Shown piece after piece: positions 42,822 to 48,969 of a stretch of 64,000 nucleotides of DNA (within the stretch, counting starts at the first letter, position 1; every line of letters begins with the position of its first letter). Both the position numbers and the translations under genes were made by a program. The notes under the pieces were generated by a model. That model searched no databases and was not told the origin of the DNA. It worked only from the letters and a program-made list of their open reading frames with translations. The stretch spans positions 62,001-126,000 of the forward strand of contig NZ_BDCF01000016.1 of NCBI RefSeq assembly GCF_001613365.1, written 5' to 3'. This DNA is from Nocardia xishanensis NBRC 101358 (GTDB lineage Bacteria > Actinomycetota > Actinomycetes > Mycobacteriales > Mycobacteriaceae).

Positions 42822-43074
42822 GATTTCCCCTATCCTCCCGACCCCGCAGAGGCTGCAAACCGATTGGCGGGCAGCATGTTTCGCGGTGCGAATTACAACG
42901 GTGAAGTTCTATCCGATCCTGGTCACCGAATCAAGTCCTGGTGCTGTTGTGCGTCTATGCTGTTCGGGCTGGGCGGCCATGCGGAGTATGGGCCGGAGTC
43001 CGCAGCCTGCAACATGATTCGAGCATTTTGCTCGGCCGCCCTTGTCCGTATCGCGATTCGCGCCGCCGCCCAAC

Positions 43075-43278
43075 CGGCTCCGATTGGCACATCGTCACCA
43101 CGCGCCTCACGCAAGCGCCGGTGCTGTGCGGAGTGGGAACCGTCTGTGAACCGCCGACGGTTCCCACTACGCCGCCGTCGGCACGGTCGACAACGGCGGT
43201 CTGCTCGGCCTCCGCCGCACCCACCTCATCGTTCGTCGGTCGAACGATGCGAGCACCGCTGAGCGATGCCTCGGAGGG
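43075..43278. repeat. Diverged repeat, copy B
   Basis: Homologous to 40520-40736 in the same orientation, about 2.5 kb apart. The flanking sequence is different, so the copies are delimited. No ribosome-binding site supports a gene in either copy. The remainder of 42822-43749 shows no convincing gene. Confidence 0.6.
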
Positions 43279-43341
43279 CCAGTTCTGCGGCCGAAATATC
43301 TACTCTCACCAGCGTTTTCATTTACAGGCGAAAATCGAGTG

Positions 43342-43370
43342 TTGACAATGCGATCGCGTTAGGTGAAGAT
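43342..43370 (+). promoter_or_regulatory. Possible sigma-70-type promoter ahead of the tail module
   Basis: A consensus TTGACA (43342-43347) is followed at 17 bp by GAAGAT (43365-43370), a weak -10 element. It lies about 380 bp upstream of the first small gene of the tail module. The -35 match is exact; the -10 is poor, so this is only a candidate. Confidence 0.3.
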
Positions 43371-43749
43371 TGGTGCAGCGCCAGAGCTGCGCCTTCACCC
43401 GGAAGGCATCCGGGAATCTTACTCTTTCGGATCTTTTTGATCTATTTCCTCGTGGCCTTGTCGTGTTCGAAGCCTCGGACGCAACAGGGCCACTGCCATA
43501 CCGGAGCCTGTTCGGCTTCCACTGATCATGCGGCACGCCCCCGAAACCCTTCCGATGTCGATCGACAAGCGGGGCAGAGCTTGCCGCAGAACCCCGGATG
43601 CGTCGCCCGTCTCCCGCCACCCCTGTGCGCGGTCGCAGACGACGCGGGCGTCCGGGTTCGCCTCGCCCCCGGCGTGCCCCTCCAGGCCGGGGGCGAGGTG
43701 TCCATCCCGCCGACTGCGGTTCGGTCGGCCATCCCGCGAGGAGGCACCC

Positions 43750-43947
43750 ATGGACGACGCCCTGCGCGAAATGCTGGAGCTGAACATTCACACCGCTCTG
43801 CCGACGCCACCCACCGCCGACCTGGCCCACCAGATCATGCGCGTACACCGCGAATGCGCCACCGACTGCTGCCGCCGCAAAGACCAAGCGCGGCGAACCC
43901 TGATCGCCGAGGGCTGCATAGTCCCTGACTCCTCGCGCACCCGCTGA
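43750..43947 (+). CDS. Small cysteine-containing hypothetical protein (65 aa)
   Basis: The ATG at 43750 has GGAGG 5 nt upstream. The product starts MDDALREMLELNIHTALPTP and contains MRVHRECATDCCRRKDQARR, with a C-x4-CC arrangement, and ends IAEGCIVPDSSRTR. The frame is open further upstream, but there it is arginine-rich and lacks a start signal. A strong terminator follows at 44026-44063, so it is its own transcription unit. Family not named; related small proteins are common in Nocardia to my recollection. Confidence 0.6.
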   Translation: MDDALREMLELNIHTALPTPPTADLAHQIMRVHRECATDCCRRKDQARRTLIAEGCIVPDSSRTR

Positions 43948-44025
43948 CCCCACCAGCCCGTCCCGCAGACTCCTCTCTCCCGCAACACAATCGCGGTCGC
44001 AGAGAGTCCGAGCCGCGGGGCGCCC

Positions 44026-44063
44026 GCCCCACCCCCGGTTTTGCTACGAGCCGGGGGTGGGGC
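44026..44063 (+). terminator. Strong terminator hairpin
   Basis: A perfect 13-bp stem (44026-44038 with 44051-44063) with a 12-nt loop separates the small cysteine-containing gene from the tail operon that starts at 44120. Confidence 0.8.
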
Positions 44064-44119
44064 ATCCCGACCAAGCAGTGAAATCACGTAACGAGTAGAA
44101 GCTCATGGACGGTTGAACG

Positions 44120-44803
44120 ATGTTTTTCGAAGACGTGCGAAACAGCCCGCAATTCACGCGCTTTGCCGATGGCGGGGAAGTCGAGGAGGGCCGACTTCCA
44201 GATTATGACGACGGGTTTCTTGCGACGACGCGCCCCGGTAGGTTGGCTCCTTTTCTCCAGTGGTCGACCATAGCGTCGTCCGGGGGCCAGATGCTGGGCA
44301 AGGCGCTCCAGGGGAAGGCATTCGCCGCGGGTGGTGCGGTCGAGGAAGAGCACGGCCCCGAAAGCAGTGACGGCGGCTTCCTGTCCACATCCCAAACAGG
44401 TTCGCTGTTCCCATTTCTACAGTGGCACAACTGGTACAACATCTACCGGAACACCAGGGACCAGGTGACAGCGGCCGGCGGGGAGGCGGCGGTCTCGGCG
44501 CTCGCCGGTGCCGTTACCGGACCGGCGGGCGCGGCCGCGACGGCGGCGGTCACCGCGCTGACCAGCATGGCGGGCGCCGTTGTCGAACAGTTCTCGACGC
44601 AATCCGAAGCGCTGCGACGGTTCACTCCGTTGCCGATGTCGTCGCAGCCGCAACTGCGCACCCTCGAAGGTCGGCTCGGCGGCGGTCCGGATATCGACCG
44701 AAGCACCACCATCAACGTGATCGAGTCCGAAGGCTACGGCCCGGCAACGTCGAAGGACGCGCTGAGCAGTCGCGTGCTGACATATCTGTCTCACGTGCGC
44801 TGA
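44120..44803 (+). CDS. Phage-type protein with internal duplication and glycine-zipper core
   Basis: A 227-aa protein. Residues 15-48 and 68-102 are a duplicated unit: FADGGEVEEGRLP...DDGFLA then LAPFLQW, against FAAGGAVEEEHGP...DGGFLS then LFPFLQW. Residues about 110-160 are Ala/Gly/Val-rich (AAVSALAGAVTGPAGAAATA), a potential membrane-inserting helix pair. The C-terminal 60 residues are polar. The FA(D/A)GG motif resembles the glycine motifs found at the end of tape-measure proteins, but it is not a tape measure by length. No clear SD precedes the ATG. It opens the tail module; function unknown. Confidence 0.6.
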   Translation: MFFEDVRNSPQFTRFADGGEVEEGRLPDYDDGFLATTRPGRLAPFLQWSTIASSGGQMLGKALQGKAFAAGGAVEEEHGPESSDGGFLSTSQTGSLFPFLQWHNWYNIYRNTRDQVTAAGGEAAVSALAGAVTGPAGAAATAAVTALTSMAGAVVEQFSTQSEALRRFTPLPMSSQPQLRTLEGRLGGGPDIDRSTTINVIESEGYGPATSKDALSSRVLTYLSHVR

Positions 44804-44892
44804 CCTTCGGAACACGCACCGCGACAAATCATTTCGTTTCTGTGGGAGCCGCGCCTGTCCTCTTCGCATGCGATCAGACCCGAGAGGAGGTG

Positions 44893-44976
44893 ATGAGAAT
44901 GCTCACCGTCGTCGCAGACGTCGTCAAGTTGATCAGCGATTTGATTCCGCTGTTGCTGCCACTGTTCGGGCTGTGA
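44893..44976 (+). CDS. 27-residue hydrophobic/amphipathic peptide
   Basis: A very short gene with an excellent ribosome-binding site (GAGAGGAGG) in front of ATG 44893; a second ATG at 44899 is also in frame. The product starts MRMLTVVADVVKLISDLIPL and ends in LLPLFGL. It is a single amphipathic or membrane-spanning helix with few charges (R2, D9, K12, D16). Small size and hydrophobicity recall holin-like or toxic peptides. It sits between the duplicated-repeat protein and the tail terminator region. Translation is inferred only from the ribosome-binding site. Confidence 0.5.
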   Translation: MRMLTVVADVVKLISDLIPLLLPLFGL

Positions 44977-45111
44977 TCCGCAGTGCCAGAACAGGGTTCG
45001 CGGGGCGGATGCGCCACTTACCGCGTATCCCTGGAAATCCGAGGGGCCTCGATCGCCGTCCGTCCGAGGCGTCGGCCCATACCTGAACGAATTCGTTTCC
45101 ACGGAGCACCC

Positions 45112-45360
45112 GTGAACCCGACTCTTGGAGAAATCGTGCCTACCACCGAAGATTCCCCCGGCCTCGCCGAACAAATCGTCACCGACATCAAGGCCGTTGT
45201 CGCCCGCCTCGCGACCCTGAAAGCCGATATCGACGTCTTGTCGAACCTGGCGCAGGGCTTGGCCATGACCGTCGACGCGGCGCTTCCCGCGCCGGAGCCG
45301 ACGGCGGGCAGCCTCGACGCCACCGTTTCGCTCGGCTCGGCATCGGAAGCGGTGTCATGA
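45112..45360 (+). CDS. Small hypothetical phage-type protein (82 aa)
   Basis: A helical, alanine-rich protein that starts MNPTLGEIVPTTEDSPGLAE and ends in a Ser/Ala tail. GTG 45112 has GGAG at 5 nt; GTG 45136 also has GGAG at 5 nt, so the protein could be 8 residues shorter. Its stop overlaps the ATG of the tail terminator gene (ATGA), which supports it as an operon member. The heptad-like segment VTDIKAVVARLATLKADIDV suggests a short coiled coil. Family unknown. Confidence 0.6.
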   Translation: MNPTLGEIVPTTEDSPGLAEQIVTDIKAVVARLATLKADIDVLSNLAQGLAMTVDAALPAPEPTAGSLDATVSLGSASEAVS

Positions 45361-45803
45361 CCTATCCAGTTGCGGGGGAATTCCCCGATTTCGAACAGTT
45401 CATGATCGATCTGTTCACCCCGGTCGCCACCACCGTCACCACGCTGCCTGCCACGTCAGAGGCGTTGCAGTCGGCGTTGCCGCTGATCTGGGTTCGCAAA
45501 ATCGGCGGGACACTGGACATCAACGCGATCACCTACAAGGCGAAGGTGAACGTCGTTGCCTTCGGCACAACTCGTGGTCAGGCGCAGCAGCTCGCTGTGC
45601 AGATCCGTGCGGCGATGCTCGGAGCTCCCGCCAGCCGTGTCAACGGTGTGCTCGTCGACTACGCCGAAGAGGTCGTGGCCGACGAGCCGAAGTTCCATCC
45701 GCCGATCCTGCGGCGCAGCCGCGGTCTGACGGAGGTGCCGGATCTCGATCCGCTCAACCAGATGGTCGAGATCGCCTTCTCGATCGAAGCCCGCCGCCAG
45801 TAG
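45357..45803 (+). CDS. Tail terminator-like protein
   Basis: A 148-aa protein with the size and layout of siphovirus tail terminators, which cap the tube and set its end. It begins MTYPVAGEFPDFEQFMIDLF and ends VEIAFSIEARRQ, with a beta-rich centre (LPLIWVRKIGGTLDINAITY). It is placed immediately upstream of the tail tube gene, which is the standard position. Assignment rests on position, size and general sequence look rather than a named motif. Confidence 0.65.
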   Translation: MTYPVAGEFPDFEQFMIDLFTPVATTVTTLPATSEALQSALPLIWVRKIGGTLDINAITYKAKVNVVAFGTTRGQAQQLAVQIRAAMLGAPASRVNGVLVDYAEEVVADEPKFHPPILRRSRGLTEVPDLDPLNQMVEIAFSIEARRQ

Positions 45804-45813
45804 GCGGGTGACG

Positions 45814-45831
45814 CCCATTTCCCGATGGGCC
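45814..45831 (+). terminator. Short hairpin upstream of the tail tube gene
   Basis: GCCCAT (45814-45819) pairs with ATGGGC (45826-45831), followed by CTTTC. It could be a weak terminator or an mRNA stabilising element between the terminator and tube genes. Confidence 0.4.
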
Positions 45832-45904
45832 TTTCAGCGGTACCACCCGGTGCCGATCTTCGTTAACCATGCCCGCGTCCGCGCGGGCGCTCGAATGGAG
45901 ACAC

Positions 45905-46567
45905 ATGCCTGCCACCAATCTCACGGCGCTCAAGTCCGCTCAGCGTTCGCTGCTGCTCAAGCCGCTCGACGCCGCCGTGTTCCTCGCGCCCTGGTACACC
46001 GCCGCGCCGACGGCGTTCACCGATGCCAGCGGCGCGCTGCAGACGCTACCCGCGGCTTTCAAGCCGGTCGGGCTGATCGACAAGAAGACCGGTGTGGCCT
46101 TCGCCCGCGGTATCACCGCGGCGCCGATCGAGGCCTACGGTGAACTGCAGCCGGTGCGCAACGACATCACCAGCGACATCACCACCATCGAGTTCCAGCC
46201 GCAGCAGACCACCGCGCTGACCCTCGAGCTGACCACCAGCGCGAACCTGGCCCAGGTCAAGTCGAACGCCACCTCCGGTGAGGTGTTCTTCCCGCAGCCC
46301 GCCTCGGAGCAGATCACCTACTACTCGGCGATCATCATCGGCAAGGACGGCAATGACGCCGAACCGATCTACGTGTTCAAGGTGCTGCCGAAGGTCGCCG
46401 TCAGCAAGTTCGGCGGCGAGCAGTGGAACCCCACCGAGGTGCTGGCGCAGAAGCTGACCATGGTCGCGTTCAAGGACGACACCGCAGGCTACGCCGTCGC
46501 GCACGGCTTCGGCGGCCTCGGCTGGAAGAAGATCGTCGCCCAGACCGGCATCGCCCCCGCGGCGTGA
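45905..46567 (+). CDS. Major tail tube protein
   Basis: A 220-aa beta-rich protein beginning MPATNLTALKSAQRSLLLKP, with the LAPWYTAAPTAFTDASGALQ and FKPVGLIDKKTGVAFARG segments characteristic of siphovirus major tail subunits of actinobacteriophages (a start-of-tube pattern, then 'G-x-I/L-x-x-x-G-V/I'). The ATG at 45905 follows TGGAG. It is preceded and followed by hairpins, fitting separately controlled high expression. It is the strongest indicator of a non-contractile tail; no sheath gene follows it. Confidence 0.82.
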   Translation: MPATNLTALKSAQRSLLLKPLDAAVFLAPWYTAAPTAFTDASGALQTLPAAFKPVGLIDKKTGVAFARGITAAPIEAYGELQPVRNDITSDITTIEFQPQQTTALTLELTTSANLAQVKSNATSGEVFFPQPASEQITYYSAIIIGKDGNDAEPIYVFKVLPKVAVSKFGGEQWNPTEVLAQKLTMVAFKDDTAGYAVAHGFGGLGWKKIVAQTGIAPAA

Positions 46568-46602
46568 CGCCGCTCGTCGCAGCGCGAATTCTCCCTTGAT
46601 CA

Positions 46603-46661
46603 CCCAGGTTCCGGCCTGGGCGTGGGGCGTGTCATGTGTCTCCGGTCATGGCACGCCCCAC
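46603..46661 (+). terminator. Double hairpin after the tail tube gene
   Basis: CCCAGG/CCTGGG (46603-46608 with 46615-46620) is followed by a perfect 10-bp stem (46622-46631 with 46652-46661). It can partially end transcription and make the tube gene the most abundant message, as in many phages. Confidence 0.65.
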
Positions 46662-46705
46662 ACCATTTCCTGTCCATATTTCCGGAGAAGAAAGCGGGTC
46701 CACCA

Positions 46706-46873
46706 GTGTCCGCCATCCCCACCGAATTCCCCGTCACGATGACCGACGGCGAGAACGACTACATCGTCTCCAGCGCCACCGAGTACGTCAACGCCGTCTA
46801 CAAGCTCGGCCACGCACTGAAGGCCGAAGCCGCGGACGAGACCGCGCGCCGCCGCTCGGCCAAGTCCAAGTAA
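46706..46873 (+). CDS. Small tail-module protein (55 aa)
   Basis: Begins at GTG 46706 as MSAIPTEFPVTMTDGENDYI and ends in a basic tail (RRRSAKSK). The central part is helical (YVNAVYKLGHALKAEAADE). An alternative start is ATG 46739; neither has a good ribosome-binding site. Its position between the tube and chaperone genes matches a small protein seen in many actinobacteriophages. Function not known. Confidence 0.55.
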   Translation: MSAIPTEFPVTMTDGENDYIVSSATEYVNAVYKLGHALKAEAADETARRRSAKSK

Positions 46874-46897
46874 CACCACACAACCCGGAGATCACTC

Positions 46898-47230
46898 ATG
46901 GCTACCACACCCGAAGCGGCCGACAAGGCCGAGGCCGGCGGACGATTCTACGAGCTCCAGCAGGAACTCGCCCCGCGCAGACGCGGGCCCTACCGACTGA
47001 CCGACGACATCGCTATCCCGCCCGTAACCCGGGGCCAGCTGCTGGCCCTGCGACGGACCCAGAACGACGACGAGCAGATGACCATCGTGCTGGGCGACCA
47101 GTACGAGGCCGTCGAAGCGCTGTTCGCCGAGCGGCCGCTGGACGAGTGGTACGCCTTCCAACGCGATCTATACGCCCACCTTTTCGGTCAGGGCTCCTCG
47201 GAGCTGCCGGGGGGATCGCAGGGCTCGTAG
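46898..47230 (+). CDS. Tail assembly chaperone, short form (gpG-like)
   Basis: A 110-aa protein starting MATTPEAADKAEAGGRFYEL. Its second half has the typical chaperone segment QLLALRRTQNDDEQMTIVLG and EALFAERPLDEWYAFQRDLY. In lambda-like tails the short and frameshifted forms together chaperone the tape-measure protein. Its stop follows a G GGG GGA slippery site at 47209-47215, so a fraction of ribosomes should move to the -1 frame and make the long form. Confidence 0.82.
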   Translation: MATTPEAADKAEAGGRFYELQQELAPRRRGPYRLTDDIAIPPVTRGQLLALRRTQNDDEQMTIVLGDQYEAVEALFAERPLDEWYAFQRDLYAHLFGQGSSELPGGSQGS

Positions 47231-47706
47231 AGTTCTGGGAACGTTTTGGTGCCGCGCTCGACTACGACTTGCTCGAGCGCGGCATCGACGTCCGGGACTG
47301 CTTCGGGCCCACCTCGATTCGCACGCGCGACTGGCGCACCATCTGGACGTTCAAAGACCGGCTGCCGCACGGTTCACAGTATCGTTCGGCGCTGTCGATG
47401 GACCGCGAACTCGCCGAACAGATGGTCATCGCCGAAGAAGCGGCCGACCTCTACGAGGACGAATCGGCGAGGCCTGCTGGACCTACGCCCGAGGGCTACA
47501 CGATCGATACCTACCTGCTTCTGTCGATCATCGATGCCCTGCAAGGCGTGCAAGCCGCGATTATCGCAGCTGCAGGCGGCGACCCGCCTGCCATCCGCCC
47601 CATGCCCCGCCCCGTCACCGCGGCGGATCAGGTACGCGACGAACATCGCGATCGCTCTATGCAAAACCTCATTGACCAATTCACCGCATACACCTGGGAG
47701 GACTGA
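46898..47706 (+). CDS. Tail assembly chaperone, -1 frameshift product (gpGT-like)
   Basis: Translation reads zero frame to 47215, slips one base back, and continues from 47215 in the -1 frame as IAGLVEFWERFGAALDYDLL to the stop at 47706, giving about 269 aa. The -1 region has no own start signal and its sequence (IWTFKDRLPHGSQYRSALSM, later QNLIDQFTAYTWED) looks like the T domain that binds the tape measure. The downstream gene's ATG overlaps its stop. Coordinates include a one-base re-reading at 47215. Confidence 0.8.
47209..47215 (+). promoter_or_regulatory. -1 programmed frameshift site G GGG GGA
   Basis: In the zero frame the codons are GGG (47210-47212) and GGA (47213-47215), preceded by G, which fits X XXY YYZ exactly. 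The zero-frame stop comes 13 bases later at 47228. A 10-bp stem (47251-47260 with 47274-47283) is 35 nt downstream, farther than typical stimulators. Confidence 0.85.
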
Positions 47707-48095
47707 TGATCTTCTCGGCAATCTTGCCCGCTCAGGCGGCCGGTGGCGCGGACGCCACGGTCCTGGCCGGCGTCTATTCCCCCGGCTTTTACAGTGGCGA
47801 CACCATCACGGATGTCGAACTGGTTGCCCCACCCGGCTATTCGGCCATCACCGGAGCGGCAACCAACAATGTGACCGTCTCGGTTCGCCACATTCGCAAT
47901 GGCACGGTCCTGCGGACTTTCGCTGCCGTTACCACAACAGAGGGCACGAACCTGGTCCCCGAATCTCCGATCTCCATCCCGATCACGGCGCAGCCGGTCC
48001 TGCTGATGGGTGACGTGATCGACGTGCAGATGCACCAGAACGGGGCCGGCCAGGCAGTCGGAACCGGACTGACCGTCTACGTATTCGTCAGCTGA
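47706..48095 (+). CDS. Small beta-rich tail-module protein (129 aa)
   Basis: Starts at ATG 47706 overlapping the frameshift product's stop. Predicted to be almost all beta (VSVRHIRNGTVLRTFAAVTT; VIDVQMHQNGAGQAVGTGLT), ending in a hydrophobic strand YVFVS. Proteins of this type occur as decoration or fibre-like components of siphovirus tails. No signal peptide is convincing, although MIFSAILPAQAAGG looks slightly like one. Exact role unknown. Confidence 0.6.
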   Translation: MIFSAILPAQAAGGADATVLAGVYSPGFYSGDTITDVELVAPPGYSAITGAATNNVTVSVRHIRNGTVLRTFAAVTTTEGTNLVPESPISIPITAQPVLLMGDVIDVQMHQNGAGQAVGTGLTVYVFVS

Positions 48096-48114
48096 ACGGA
48101 GTCCGAAGCTTCGC

Positions 48115-48885
48115 TCATTCGCATCTCAGATGGCTCATACCGATTGTCACCACGGTGACCGAGCCTTCCGGTGCGCCCTCGGGCCAGCCGGTGGCTGAAG
48201 CCCCGTGCTGCGGACCGGGCGTTCTCGTTGTGAGATCAATGGTTTCGACTGCACGGTCGAGCCACCATCCCGTGTTCCTACACATGTCCCATCCGCGGCC
48301 GTCGCTACCGCTCGAATACAACTCGAGTGGCAATCCGCGGGAGTCCCGTAGATGCTGCAGCAGGCGGTCGGCGACGCCGCTATCGGGCGTGCCGTCGGTA
48401 CTGCCGATGGACAGGACGCGGTGGCACCACGGGCCTTGTCGCGATTCCGAGCACCAGGACGAATCCGCGAGCACCACAAGGCCATCGGGTAGTGGCAGCA
48501 CCTGATCGGCGGCTGGCACCGGAACCGGTTTCCCGCCATAGGACGGCGAGCCGTCCGACCAGATCCACAGCATGAGCAAGACACCGAGTGGGCTTGCCAC
48601 ACAGTAGAGAACGACGAGAGCGCCACCGAGCGCGGTGCGAAGTGAAGCCATGCCACCCGCTCCTCGGTCGGCGATCAGACCCGCCACCAGGATGACCGCG
48701 CTGGCCAGGGTCAGCAACACCTCGACGCTGTACTGGACGTCGCGCAGCGTCCAAGCGAGGAACGACACCACCAGTTGTGTCGCCGCGATCGCCGCCAGTG
48801 CGACGCCTACCCATAGGCGATACCGCGGCGACCGCGCCGCCAGCAGCCAGCACACCAACGGAATGACAAAGACCAGTCGTTCCAC
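48115..48885 (-). CDS. Reverse-oriented membrane protein inside the tail operon
   Basis: A 256-aa protein with four hydrophobic helices in the first 130 residues (MERLVFVIPLVCWLLAA; WVGVALAAIAATQLVVSFLA; VLLTLASAVILVAGLIADRG; ALVVLYCVASPLGVLLMLWI), followed by a polar C-terminal domain of about 130 residues with four cysteines in pairs (WCSESRQGPWC). It is the only minus-strand gene in the tail block and interrupts the usual chaperone-to-tape-measure order. This is the pattern of a 'moron': an independently expressed gene inserted in a phage operon, often for host fitness or exclusion. Function unknown. Confidence 0.65.
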   Translation of the reverse strand: MERLVFVIPLVCWLLAARSPRYRLWVGVALAAIAATQLVVSFLAWTLRDVQYSVEVLLTLASAVILVAGLIADRGAGGMASLRTALGGALVVLYCVASPLGVLLMLWIWSDGSPSYGGKPVPVPAADQVLPLPDGLVVLADSSWCSESRQGPWCHRVLSIGSTDGTPDSGVADRLLQHLRDSRGLPLELYSSGSDGRGWDMCRNTGWWLDRAVETIDLTTRTPGPQHGASATGWPEGAPEGSVTVVTIGMSHLRCE

Positions 48886-48969
48886 GCGGCCAGCCTAGCC
48901 GCAGCCGCATTCGACCGCCCATCTGACTGATCTCGTTGTTGCGCGGTGGATTCCGTGAGGAGGAAAGCT

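Noticed and set aside
47251..47283. Stimulatory stem for the frameshift
   Set aside because: The 10-bp stem is real but 35 nt from the slippery site, beyond the usual 5-9 nt, so it is not claimed as the stimulator.
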